Source of the DNA: an uncultured Clostridia bacterium
Lineage (GTDB): Bacteria; Bacillota; Clostridia; Oscillospirales; Ruminococcaceae
Direction: 5' to 3'
DNA: 64,000 bases
Assembly (NCBI GenBank): GCA_944382875.1
Contig: CALWNQ010000014.1
Location: 1-64,000, forward strand
Both the position numbers and the translations under genes were made by a program. The number at the start of each line of letters is the position of its first letter. Position 1 is the stretch's first letter. Below the pieces are notes generated by a model. It was not told the origin of the DNA, searched no databases, and was given only the letters and a program-made list of their open reading frames with translations. This document shows positions 17,180 to 25,690 of the stretch, piece after piece.

Positions 17180-18259
17180 TTGGAAATGACACCCAAATGT
17201 CGCCTGTTGGCAGCGATCCGCGGAGAGGAAACCGACCGGATTCCGTTTTCTCCGTTTTTGGCTTACTATTTTGATTTTCTGTCGCCGGAGGTCCGCGCTC
17301 GCGGAGAGCTCCGGTATCTGCAGGAGATGGGGGCGGACCCGCTGCTTCGCGGCGGTGTCTGCGCTTACCGCACCCGGATGAATCGCTGCACCTTCTCCCA
17401 GAAAACAGAGGGCAAAAAGCGGCAGGAGATCATCTCCACACCGGCCGGCGACCTCTGTTCAGAATATACTTATGTGGAGAATGCCAACACCTGGTTCCTG
17501 ACTCGGCATCCTGTGGTGGGAAAGGAGCAGATTCCGGCTGCCATCGCGTATTATGAGGACCTTTTGGTGGAGGAAAATATCCGCGAAGCGAACGAAGTGG
17601 TACAGGCACTGGGGGAGGAGGGCCTGCAGCTGGCCATCCTGGGCACCCATATGAAGTCGGCCTACCAGTATCTGCTGGAAAATTTGGTCGGTACAGAAAA
17701 CCTCATCTATCTGACTATGGATGAACCGGAGCTTGTGGAAGAGCTTTTGGCGGTCATGACGGCGAAAAATCTGGAAACCGTGCGGATTACGGCGGAAAGC
17801 GACGCGGCGGCCTGCATCAGCTGGGAGGACAGCTCGACCACCAACCTGAGCCCCGCTCTCTACCGGCGCTATATTTCCCCAGAAATTTCTGCCTGGTGCC
17901 GCCTGTTGAAAGAAGCTGGGAAGCCCTATGTGCAGCACGCCTGCGGCCATGTGCGGGACCTGCTGGTCCCGATGGCGGAACAGGGTGTTGCTGCGGTAGA
18001 GTCTATTTCGCCCGCACCGACCGGCAATGTGACAATCGAAAAGGCGTTTTCGTTGCTGCCGGATGATGTTGCGCTGATCGGCGGCATTGAGCCGACCCAG
18101 ATTCTGAACGATTCGCCGGAAGCGCTTGAAGCATATGCGGAAGAATTGATCCGTCTGCGAAGAAAACACGGGTTTGTTTTGGCAAACAGCGACAGCTGTC
18201 CGCCTGGTGTGGCATATGAAAAGTTTACACGGCTGGCAGAACTTGTAAAGAATTTGTAA
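17180..18259 (+). CDS. UroD-fold protein with methyltransferase-type zinc motif
   Basis: A 359-residue member of the uroporphyrinogen decarboxylase superfamily (opening KCRLLAAIRGEETDRIPFSPF; later LIGGIEPTQIL). It is probably not a haem-synthesis decarboxylase. It carries His253-x-Cys255 (QHACGHV) and Cys340 (NSDSCPPGV), the H-x-C-xn-C zinc set of the corrinoid-linked methyltransferases MtaA/MtbA/CmuA, which activates a thiol such as coenzyme M, homocysteine or another acceptor. No corrinoid protein is nearby. The start is a TTG six bases after GGGGGGA; an ATG at 17186 is the alternative. It sits in one operon with GH31, so the substrate may be a sugar or glycoside; this is inference. Confidence 0.8.
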   Translation: MEMTPKCRLLAAIRGEETDRIPFSPFLAYYFDFLSPEVRARGELRYLQEMGADPLLRGGVCAYRTRMNRCTFSQKTEGKKRQEIISTPAGDLCSEYTYVENANTWFLTRHPVVGKEQIPAAIAYYEDLLVEENIREANEVVQALGEEGLQLAILGTHMKSAYQYLLENLVGTENLIYLTMDEPELVEELLAVMTAKNLETVRITAESDAAACISWEDSSTTNLSPALYRRYISPEISAWCRLLKEAGKPYVQHACGHVRDLLVPMAEQGVAAVESISPAPTGNVTIEKAFSLLPDDVALIGGIEPTQILNDSPEALEAYAEELIRLRRKHGFVLANSDSCPPGVAYEKFTRLAELVKNL

Positions 18260-18268
18260 AGAATAATT

Positions 18269-18315
18269 GGAAAAGCGGAACGCCGTGTTGGAAAACATCG
18301 GGTTCCGCTTTTTCA
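18269..18315 (+). terminator. Terminator of the GH31/UroD-fold operon
   Basis: AAAAGCGGAAC pairs with GTTCCGCTTTT around a loop of about 22 bases, followed by T-rich sequence. Confidence 0.82.
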
Positions 18316-18522
18316 ATGTTTTTTATTAAATTGTGAATAGCTTCATTGTTCATTTGGTATTATCCACAGGAATTGACGCCCTTTCCTTGCTGCTTTTATT
18401 GTGATTTTGAATAAAAAGCCAGGTTGTTTTGAAGAAATTCGTCAAATTGTACAGAATATTATCTGGCGTTTCTTGCAAAATATATGTTTACAAAGATCGC
18501 AATTTATGTAATAATAAAAGCA

Positions 18523-18537
18523 CAAAAACGTTTTCGG
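18523..18537. promoter_or_regulatory. LacI-type operator O1 (ABC operon)
   Basis: The core AAAACGTTTT (18525-18534) is perfectly palindromic and lies in CAAAAACGTTTTCGGAA, shared with O2. It follows the predicted -10 box directly, a position suited to repression. Confidence 0.8.
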
Positions 18538-18673
18538 AACAAAATGCAATTTATTCAAGTTGATTAGAATTTGTCAATTGGATAGATTGCTGCATGATGT
18601 AAAGATATTTCGTTAATAAAACTCAAAGGTAGGGGAAAAGAGTGATATTGGCGAATTTAATTTTGCGAATGTG

Positions 18674-18689
18674 CAAAAACGTTTTCGGA
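18674..18689. promoter_or_regulatory. LacI-type operator O2 (ABC operon)
   Basis: Core AAAACGTTTT (18676-18685) in CAAAAACGTTTTCGGAA, identical to O1 over 17 bases. It lies 151 bases after O1, so a tetrameric LacI-type repressor could loop the DNA. Confidence 0.8.
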
Positions 18690-18749
18690 AACAACTGCAG
18701 GATGACGGCGGCATAAAAACAGTCATCTTTTGAAAAAAGGGGGAGCATT

Positions 18750-19703
18750 ATGAAAAATGCGGCTGGCGTTAAGAGTAATCTGGCGCAAAAGCATCCGTTT
18801 CTTTTTGAAATGAAGCGGAACTGGTTGTATTACACTATGATCCTGCCGGCAATGGCGGTACTGTTCTTGTTTTCATACCTGCCGATGCCTGGCTTGGTGA
18901 TTGCTTTTATGGATTTTAACTTTGTGGACAAGTTCCACAGCCCATTTGTTGGACTGCAAAACTTCAAATTTTATTTTACCAGCAACTATGCGGTTCGTAC
19001 TACTTTCAACACATTGTTTATTAACCTGAATTACCTTGTCTGGACAACCTTGATTGCGGTGTTGTTCTCCATTATTTTGAACGAGCTGCGCGGCCGTGTC
19101 TTTAAAAAGGTTTACCAGAATGCAATGTTCCTGCCCTATTTCTTTTCTTCGGTTGTAATCGGTAAATTGGTCACCGATATTATCTTTTCGGATTCCTACG
19201 GTGTAGCAAATCAGATTTTGAATGTTTTGGGATTTGATTCAGTTGCATTTTCTCATACGGCGGCACCATGGCCGTGGATCATTATCGGGACACATGTATG
19301 GCAGGTTGCCGGTTATCAATCGATTGTTTACCTGGCTTCCATCACCGGTGTGGATGAGCAGCTCTATGAGGCGGCGTCTCTGGACGGTGCAACGAGATGG
19401 CAGCGAATCTGGTATATCACGCTTCCAATGCTGTTGCCGACCATTTTTGTAATGACATTGTTCAGCATCGGTGGTATGCTTCGCGGTGACTTTGCAAATA
19501 TCTATGCGATTATCGGCGACAACGGTTTACTTTACTCCACAACCGATGTTATCGATACCTATGTATTCCGTGCCATTAAGACAGCGGCCGACTTTGGACC
19601 GACTGCTGCAGTTGGCCTTTACCAGTCGGTAGTTGGCTTTATCCTTGTATGCGGCTCTAATGCACTGGTAAAACTCTATGATAAAGATTATGCGCTGTTT
19701 TAA
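18750..19703 (+). CDS. Carbohydrate ABC importer permease, LplB/YteP type
   Basis: A 317-residue inner-membrane permease with six helices and the EAA-loop region YEAASLDGATRWQRIWYITLPML (about 205-228), which docks on the ATPase. The N-terminus LFEMKRNWLYYTMILPAMAVLFLFSYLPMPGLVIAFMDFN is typical of the LplB/YteP branch of CUT1 oligosaccharide importers. It is the first gene of a three-gene importer with a second permease and a binding lipoprotein but no ATPase; such systems usually borrow a shared MsmX-type ATPase encoded elsewhere. Confidence 0.94.
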   Translation: MKNAAGVKSNLAQKHPFLFEMKRNWLYYTMILPAMAVLFLFSYLPMPGLVIAFMDFNFVDKFHSPFVGLQNFKFYFTSNYAVRTTFNTLFINLNYLVWTTLIAVLFSIILNELRGRVFKKVYQNAMFLPYFFSSVVIGKLVTDIIFSDSYGVANQILNVLGFDSVAFSHTAAPWPWIIIGTHVWQVAGYQSIVYLASITGVDEQLYEAASLDGATRWQRIWYITLPMLLPTIFVMTLFSIGGMLRGDFANIYAIIGDNGLLYSTTDVIDTYVFRAIKTAADFGPTAAVGLYQSVVGFILVCGSNALVKLYDKDYALF

Positions 19704-19723
19704 TCGGAAGAGGTGAGGTTATA

Positions 19724-20593
19724 ATGGAAAAAAGAACAACATCCGAAAAGATCGGCGACTTTTTCATGCATGTAATTCTGCTGGTTTATTCTATCATCTG
19801 TATTTATCCGTTTGTACTGACCTTTTTCGTTTCTCTGACGAGTGAAAGTTCGCTGATTAAATATGGATATCAGTTAATCCCGCATGAATTCTCGCTGGCA
19901 GCTTACCGCACAATTTTTAAAGATGCTGCGATTTACCGTTCCTATGGCGTAACCATTGCGGTTACTGCAATTGGTACAGTATTGTCCCTCTTAATCTGCG
20001 GACTAGCAGGTTATGCGCTTTCTTTACAGCGAGTCAAATACCGCAACGCGATTGCAATGTATTTCTACATTCCGACAGTATTTAGCGCAGGTTTGCTTCC
20101 GTGGTATTTGGTTTGTACAGATTTCCTTCATTTGAAGGATTCGTTCTGGGCTTTGGTTCTGCCTATGCTGGTTTCGACTTTCAATGTATTCCTTCTTCGA
20201 AACAGCTTTAAAACAATTCCTGCTTCCTTGGTGGAATCGGCGGAAATTGATGGCTGCGGACCGTACCGTACATTTTTCCAGATTATTGTGCCGCTGTCAA
20301 CTCCTGTTATTGCTACTGTTACCCTGTTTATCGGTTTGAGTTACTGGAACGACTGGACAAACGCACTGTGGTTTATCAACAACGAAAACCTGTATCCTCT
20401 GCAGTACATGCTGTACCGGATTCAGTCCAGATTACAGCTTGCATTGCAAACTGGTCAGTTCGGCAGCGATCTTCCCACCCAGACCTATCAGATTGCAACT
20501 TTGTTTGTGACCATCGGCCCGATTATCCTGCTGTATCCGTTTATCCAGCGCTACTTTGTAAAGGGTATTATGGTCGGTGCCGTAAAAGGCTGA
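19724..20593 (+). CDS. Carbohydrate ABC importer permease, YtcP type
   Basis: Second permease of the importer, 289 residues and six helices, MalG-like. The EAA loop VESAEIDGCGPYRTFFQIIVPLSTPV lies at about residues 164-189. It starts 21 bases after the first permease with an AGAGGTGAGG ribosome site. The two form the heterodimeric channel. The downstream intergenic stem-loop may uncouple its mRNA level from that of the binding-protein gene. Confidence 0.94.
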   Translation: MEKRTTSEKIGDFFMHVILLVYSIICIYPFVLTFFVSLTSESSLIKYGYQLIPHEFSLAAYRTIFKDAAIYRSYGVTIAVTAIGTVLSLLICGLAGYALSLQRVKYRNAIAMYFYIPTVFSAGLLPWYLVCTDFLHLKDSFWALVLPMLVSTFNVFLLRNSFKTIPASLVESAEIDGCGPYRTFFQIIVPLSTPVIATVTLFIGLSYWNDWTNALWFINNENLYPLQYMLYRIQSRLQLALQTGQFGSDLPTQTYQIATLFVTIGPIILLYPFIQRYFVKGIMVGAVKG

Positions 20594-20594
20594 T

Positions 20595-20640
20595 TTTATT
20601 TCCAAGGTTGTTATTTATCCGTTTTCACGGATGAAATAAA
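20595..20640 (+). promoter_or_regulatory. Intercistronic stem-loop before the binding-protein gene
   Basis: An outer stem TTTATTTC/GAAATAAA encloses an inner hairpin ATCCG/CGGAT. It has no T-tail, so it is more likely a processing or mRNA-stabilising structure than a terminator. Such structures often let the binding-protein mRNA accumulate above the permease mRNA. Confidence 0.5.
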
Positions 20641-20674
20641 TGTAAGTATTAAATTGAAAAGGAGAAATAGTACG

Positions 20675-22186
20675 ATGAAAAGAACTATTACCTGTATGTT
20701 AGCTTTCCTGTGTGCAATGGCTTGCTTCACCAGCTGTGGTGATAGCGGAAATTCCAGCACCACCACTTCTGACGGGACTTCTACTTCTGCGGATAATTCT
20801 CAGGCAACCAACACCAGCGACCTTACTTTGCAGGTTCTGCTGACTGGTTCCAAATCTGCTGCTGATGATTCTGTCGTAGCTGCAGTCAACGAAAAACTGG
20901 CTGCCGACGGCTACAACTTCTCGATTGCGACCACCTACATTGACGATTATTGGTCCAAACTGGCCCTGGATATCGCAGGCGGCGTTGTGTATGATGTTGC
21001 CTGGGCGCATTCCACCACTCTTTCTGATCTCGTTGCGAAGAAAGTTTACCAGCCCATTACCGAGTATCTGGACGAATATGCTCCTGACATTGTCGCAAAT
21101 ACCCCTGACTATATCATCGATGGCGGTACTGTAAAAGGCGAAGTATATGCTCTGCCCAGAAATATCCCGATGAGCTACTTCAACTGGGTTTATATCATCC
21201 GTGGTGACCTCCGTGAGAAATACGGCATTGACAAAATTACCACTCTGGATCAGTTTGAAGAATACCTGGCTGCTGTGCACGAAAATGAACCTGATATGTA
21301 CACAATCCTGAACAGCAACCTGTTCCCGATTTACCCGGTATATGCTAACTACTTCTTCCCGCTTGGCGATGGCGGTAACTGCCCGGTTTATATCGATCCT
21401 GCCGACGAAACCTACACTGTAAAATCTTTCTTTGATTCTGATGCATTCAAAGCGGTCTGCGAGAAGAAGAAAGAATGGTATGACCTCGGCTATCAGCCCA
21501 GCGACGAATCTCGTGTTGAAAATGCGAACCAGGGCTTCTGCTATGGCGCTGTTGCTGCAACTGAAGCAAACCTGTTCACTCCTTCCGAGAGCATCGATGC
21601 GCTGAAAGCAAATCTGCCGGATGCTACTATGGAACTGGTTCTTTTGGAACCCGAAACCCGTTACCTGAACTCTGCTGGTGACAACATGCTGGCTGTTCCT
21701 TCTACCTCTAAGAACCCTGCTGAAGCTGTTTCTTTCATCAACTGGATCAAGAAGGATCAGGCAAACTACGACCTCATTTCCTTCGGTGTGGAAGGTGAGA
21801 ACTATGTCCTGACCGATGGCGCTGTTGATACCACTGGTATTCCGGAAGACAAGGTTTACTCCACAAACTCCTGGATGTGGAACGACCTGTCGATTGCCCG
21901 CTTCTCCTCGAATTATCCCACTGAGGATATCGAGATGCTGAAGACTTGGGACGATGAATCCACCGTTACTCCTTTTGTCGGCTTTACTCTGGATACCAGC
22001 AGCATTAAGACTCAGGTCAGCCAGGTGAACGCTGTAAAAGACGAATACTTCACCAACCTTGCAAAAGGTATTACCAATTATGATGATGTCATTGATGAGT
22101 TCATGGATCAGCTCTATGCTGCCGGCCTGCAGGACATCATTGATGAAACTCAGAAGCAGGTTAATGACTGGATTGCATCCAAATAA
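20675..22186 (+). CDS. Extracellular sugar-binding lipoprotein of the ABC importer
   Basis: A 503-residue solute-binding protein with a lipoprotein signal (TITCMLAFLCAMACFTSC; lipid-bearing Cys about residue 21), then a Ser/Thr-rich linker to reach beyond the wall. The mature part has the family-1 binding-protein fold (LQVLLTGSKSAADDSVVAAVNEKL ... DVAWAHSTTLSDLVAKKVYQPITEYLDEY), closest in style to LplA/YtcQ oligosaccharide receptors. AAAGGAG precedes ATG 20675. The ligand is unknown but should be the substrate of the phosphorylases and glycosidases downstream. Confidence 0.93.
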   Translation: MKRTITCMLAFLCAMACFTSCGDSGNSSTTTSDGTSTSADNSQATNTSDLTLQVLLTGSKSAADDSVVAAVNEKLAADGYNFSIATTYIDDYWSKLALDIAGGVVYDVAWAHSTTLSDLVAKKVYQPITEYLDEYAPDIVANTPDYIIDGGTVKGEVYALPRNIPMSYFNWVYIIRGDLREKYGIDKITTLDQFEEYLAAVHENEPDMYTILNSNLFPIYPVYANYFFPLGDGGNCPVYIDPADETYTVKSFFDSDAFKAVCEKKKEWYDLGYQPSDESRVENANQGFCYGAVAATEANLFTPSESIDALKANLPDATMELVLLEPETRYLNSAGDNMLAVPSTSKNPAEAVSFINWIKKDQANYDLISFGVEGENYVLTDGAVDTTGIPEDKVYSTNSWMWNDLSIARFSSNYPTEDIEMLKTWDDESTVTPFVGFTLDTSSIKTQVSQVNAVKDEYFTNLAKGITNYDDVIDEFMDQLYAAGLQDIIDETQKQVNDWIASK

Positions 22187-22203
22187 GCATTATAAAAAGT
22201 GAC

Positions 22204-22241
22204 AAAAAAGAGGGAGGGCGGAGGCGTTCTCCCTCTTTTAA
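22204..22241 (+). terminator. Terminator of the ABC importer operon
   Basis: AAAAGAGGGAG pairs with CTCCCTCTTTT around a 12-base loop, followed by an A-run on the same strand. Confidence 0.88.
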
Positions 22242-22269
22242 AAAAAAATTATTTCTAATACATTTTTTC

Positions 22270-22298
22270 TTTACTATCCCTTCTTTCTGTGATATGAT
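22270..22298 (+). promoter_or_regulatory. Predicted promoter of the LacI-family regulator
   Basis: TTTACT (22270-22275), a 17-base spacer and TATGAT (22293-22298), 29 bases before the start codon. No AAAACGTTTT operator lies here, so autorepression is not evident. Confidence 0.65.
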
Positions 22299-22327
22299 TA
22301 GAATGAGGAAAAGTGGGAGGGATGTGG

Positions 22328-23353
22328 ATGGCTGTTACGATTAAGGACGTTGCGCGGGATGCCGGCGTCACAATCGGAACCGTTTCCCGTGCAATTAATG
22401 GCTATAAGGACATCAGTCCAATTACGAAGGAGCGAGTATTTGCTTCTATTGAGAAGTTGGGGTATACGCCCAATCTAATGGGGCGTAGCCTTTCTTCCAA
22501 AAACAGTACAAATATGGGCTTTATTGTTTCCGGACTTTTGGATAGCAGTACAAAGGATACTATCTTGTATATGACATTACAAGGCGTATATCAATTTGCG
22601 GCTGAAAAAGGGCAGGAACTGTCTGTTTATCCGGTAGATACCCGGCAGCAGCATCGGAAAGCCTATACCAAATTTTGCTGGGAACGCAATCTTTCGGGTG
22701 TGATCTTGAGCGGACTTACACTGAAAGATCCGTATCTCAAAGAGCTTGTGGAGTCTGAGATTCCCTGTGTTTTGATCGATATCCAGGCTACAGGCCATAA
22801 AACAGGCAGTGTGTCGGTAGATAACATTGCGGCTTGTTGTGAGCTGATCGAAACATTGTATGAATGTGGACATCGGGATTTCCTGATTTTTTCCGGCGCG
22901 AAAAATGCGGCGGTTACAATCGAGCGTTTGGCCGGTATGGAACAGGGAATGCGCAGCAAAGGAATCCATTTGAGACGGGAACAGGTTCTGTATTGTGATT
23001 TTCAAGAAGAAAAGGCTTATGCAGCAGCACTTTCCTATCTGAAGGCAAACGGAAAAAAGGCAGCACGTTCTTTTGTCTGTATGAGTGACATTATGGCATT
23101 TGGTGTTATTCGTGCGATAAAGGACTGCGGGTATCAGGTTCCTGAGGATTTTTCTGTCTCCGGTTTTGACGATAATCCCATTGCTGCTTACATTCAGCCG
23201 CCGCTCACCACAGTCCGGCAGGATTTTGTACAGTTCGGATATCAGGCGGCACAACTATTAAAAGATATTATTGACGGCAAAACAAAGGCGCACCATTTGT
23301 ATCTGCCCCATACAGTTATATTACGGGACAGTACCAAAATTTTCACAGAATAG
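22328..23353 (+). CDS. LacI-family transcriptional regulator of the sugar island
   Basis: The 341-residue protein has an N-terminal LacI helix-turn-helix (TIKDVARDAGVTIGTVSRAINGYKDI, about 3-28, with a hinge near residue 50) and a periplasmic-binding-protein-like effector domain ending DFSVSGFDDNPIAAYIQPPLTTVRQD. It sits between the ABC operon and the glycosidase operon, and AAAACGTTTT sites precede both, so it is the obvious regulator of both; that link is inferred from position and site symmetry. GGGAGGG at 22315-22321 fixes the start at 22328. Confidence 0.92.
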   Translation: MAVTIKDVARDAGVTIGTVSRAINGYKDISPITKERVFASIEKLGYTPNLMGRSLSSKNSTNMGFIVSGLLDSSTKDTILYMTLQGVYQFAAEKGQELSVYPVDTRQQHRKAYTKFCWERNLSGVILSGLTLKDPYLKELVESEIPCVLIDIQATGHKTGSVSVDNIAACCELIETLYECGHRDFLIFSGAKNAAVTIERLAGMEQGMRSKGIHLRREQVLYCDFQEEKAYAAALSYLKANGKKAARSFVCMSDIMAFGVIRAIKDCGYQVPEDFSVSGFDDNPIAAYIQPPLTTVRQDFVQFGYQAAQLLKDIIDGKTKAHHLYLPHTVILRDSTKIFTE

Positions 23354-23391
23354 AGCTCATCCTAACGGATGGGTATTTTTTAAGAAAGATG

Positions 23392-23407
23392 CAAAAACGT
23401 TTTTGAT
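23392..23407. promoter_or_regulatory. LacI-type operator O3 (glycosidase/phosphorylase operon)
   Basis: GCAAAAACGTTTTTG contains the same AAAACGTTTT core (23394-23403) as O1 and O2 and lies 28 bases before the glycosidase start codon. Confidence 0.75.
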
Positions 23408-23430
23408 AAAGCCGCGGGGGGATGAATCCT

Positions 23431-25659
23431 ATGCAATCGATGAAAAAGAATGATGGACTTTCGATACAGGGTGGATCGAATGAACACGGTGTAACCGGTT
23501 CCATGACGGTTACTGCGGGAGAAAAATGCAAAATTATTGGCTGGCAGGACGGTGGGTTCCGGAATTTCGGTCACCATCTTCGCAATGAAATGGGCGGTGT
23601 ATGGGCTTATCCTGTAAAAATTGCGGATGGATTCTGGCTGCGGGTAAACGGAGCTGTTGCGGAAGTAACAGAGTACGAAACAATGCCGAATGCCACTGTT
23701 TTCCGCGGAAAAGCCGGTGATGTGCAGGTTTCGCGCTTCCAGTTCTGCCCAGATCATTACCGCGGTGCGATTGTGGAGTATACTCTTTGCGTTCAGCATG
23801 ACACCATCGCGGAGCTTTTGTTCATCGTCCGGTTTGATATTCAGCCCACCTGGTTTTCGGCGGAATCCGGCATCGGAAATGCTGCCGATTATGGATGGTA
23901 TGAAAACGGTTTCGTTCTGGCCAAAGACCGGGAACACGAGTGGTATGCCGGCTTCTGCGGCGATATGCCGTTTGCGCGCGAGCAGGTTCAGCTGACCGAA
24001 GCGCATCTTTCTCCGGAAGAAATGATTGGCAGCGGTGTCACCGGAGCGGTTCATACCACATTGGCTCTCCGCGCCGGCAAGCCGGAAACGCTGCGTTTTT
24101 ATCTTGCTGCTTCGGAGGAAAGTGCGGAAGAGCTTTGTGAAACGCTTGCTTCCATGCGGGAAGAACGGGTTGATCTTTGGGAGCGGAAAACCGCGCGTAC
24201 CCATTGGATTCAGCATCACAGCGAGCTGAAAACAAGCTCCCCCGATTTTGACCAGGTATTCGAGTGGATCAAATACAATGCCGACTGGCTCGTTTCGGAC
24301 GGTGGAAACTATGGCCGCGGGCTGACAGCCGGGCTTCCGGAATACCCCTGGTGGTTTGGCTGCGACAATGCCTACTCCACCCAGGGACTGAACGCAATCG
24401 GCGACTTTGAAACCAGCCGCGACACCTTGAAACTGCTCTGTGAGTACAGCGAACAGGTAAACGGAAATGGCCGAATTGTCCACGAAATCACCAATAACGG
24501 CCAGTGCCCCAACCCCGGCAACAGCCAGGAAACCGGACACTACATCACAGCAGTTTACCACTATTGGCGTTGGACCGGCGATACCGGATTTGTAGCGGAG
24601 GTTTTCCCCTATTGTGAAAAGGGAATGCGCTGGCTCCTCACTGAGATGGATCCGGACGGCGACCTACTGCCTTCCGGTTACGGAATCATCGAGATCCGCG
24701 GGCTGAACGCGGAACTGATTGATACAGCGGTTTATACCTGTCAGGCACTCTTCTGCATGGCGGAAATGGCGGAAGCACTGGGCTGCGATGGCAGCGAGTA
24801 CCGTCAGACCGGAGAAAAGCTTAAAGAAGTCATCAACAACCGCCTCTGGATGGAAGAAGAAAAGCTGTTTGCCGATGCGGTCGGAAAACCGGCCGAGGTG
24901 CTGAACAGCATCGACATCCTGACACAGGATCACGACAATCTTTCGGCGGAATACCGGGAATATCTGGAAAAGCTGCGTGAAAAGCTGCGCTCCATGCCGC
25001 AGAACGAGGATGCACCGGTTTTGGTCAACAAAAACTGGGTCATCTGCACCCCGATGGAAGCCGGTATTGCCGATCGGGAAAAGGCGGAAACCGCGCTTGC
25101 TGCAATGCGGACGCCGGAGTTTATCGGGGAGTACGGCGTTTATCTGGCCGGCTTCATGCACCAGCACACTATGACCATCTCCACCGGTGCGCAGGCGGTT
25201 GCGGAAGGCCGTTACGGTTTCTGCACCGAATCGCTCGCGCTTTTGGAACGGATGGCTAAAACCTATTCGATGGTGCTGCCCGGCTCGATCAGCGAAATGT
25301 CCCCCAATTACGGCTGCTTTGTTCAGGCTTGGACGCTTTATGCCGCAGCAGTACCGGTCGTGGAATGCTTTGCCGGCTTCCGTCCCGCAATCCAGAAAGG
25401 GGAACTGGTACTGGCACCCTGTGTTCCGGATCAATGGAACGAGATGGAACTTCTGGGCGTGCGTGTCGGCGACGGTTTGGTGGATTTCCGTTTCCATCGG
25501 GAGTCCGGACGGGAAGTCTACCGGATTTCTTCCAACGGCAGTTTCTCCATCCGGTTTGCGCCCTGCCATTCCGGCAGTAAAATTCTGGTCAATGGCTGCG
25601 AAGCGGATGGTGAGATCCGTTTTGCACGCGGCGAAAATGTAGTAGAAGTTATTCTTTAA
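23431..25659 (+). CDS. (alpha/alpha)6-barrel glycosidase, glycogen-debranching-like
   Basis: A 742-residue protein without signal peptide. An N-terminal beta-rich domain (about 1-240) is followed by a six-hairpin helical barrel marked by GLPEYPWWFGCDNAYSTQGLNAIGDFETSRDTL, the equivalent of the GYPWFxxRD region in glycogen-debranching and GH63/GH15-like enzymes, and by ALLERMAKTYSMVLPGSISEM and a C-terminal cap. Acidic residues in the FGCDN and SISEM regions are candidate catalysts. I cannot assign a CAZy family with certainty. The GGGGGG ribosome site fits ATG 23431 better than 23422. It heads the operon and follows operator O3, so it probably releases sugars from an alpha-linked oligosaccharide. 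Confidence 0.8.
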   Translation: MQSMKKNDGLSIQGGSNEHGVTGSMTVTAGEKCKIIGWQDGGFRNFGHHLRNEMGGVWAYPVKIADGFWLRVNGAVAEVTEYETMPNATVFRGKAGDVQVSRFQFCPDHYRGAIVEYTLCVQHDTIAELLFIVRFDIQPTWFSAESGIGNAADYGWYENGFVLAKDREHEWYAGFCGDMPFAREQVQLTEAHLSPEEMIGSGVTGAVHTTLALRAGKPETLRFYLAASEESAEELCETLASMREERVDLWERKTARTHWIQHHSELKTSSPDFDQVFEWIKYNADWLVSDGGNYGRGLTAGLPEYPWWFGCDNAYSTQGLNAIGDFETSRDTLKLLCEYSEQVNGNGRIVHEITNNGQCPNPGNSQETGHYITAVYHYWRWTGDTGFVAEVFPYCEKGMRWLLTEMDPDGDLLPSGYGIIEIRGLNAELIDTAVYTCQALFCMAEMAEALGCDGSEYRQTGEKLKEVINNRLWMEEEKLFADAVGKPAEVLNSIDILTQDHDNLSAEYREYLEKLREKLRSMPQNEDAPVLVNKNWVICTPMEAGIADREKAETALAAMRTPEFIGEYGVYLAGFMHQHTMTISTGAQAVAEGRYGFCTESLALLERMAKTYSMVLPGSISEMSPNYGCFVQAWTLYAAAVPVVECFAGFRPAIQKGELVLAPCVPDQWNEMELLGVRVGDGLVDFRFHRESGREVYRISSNGSFSIRFAPCHSGSKILVNGCEADGEIRFARGENVVEVIL

Positions 25660-25690
25660 GAGATTCATATAACAGAAAGGACGTATCATC

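Larger units (their letters stand above)
18316..18749 (+). promoter_or_regulatory. Control region of the sugar ABC operon
   Basis: This 434-base gap has no convincing gene. It holds a likely promoter (TTTACA at 18487-18492, then TAATAAT about 16-17 bases on) and two copies of a LacI-type operator, listed separately. A second weak promoter (TTGTCA at 18571, CATGAT at 18593) lies between the operators. The ribosome site AAGGGGGAG comes just before the first permease start. Confidence 0.65.
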
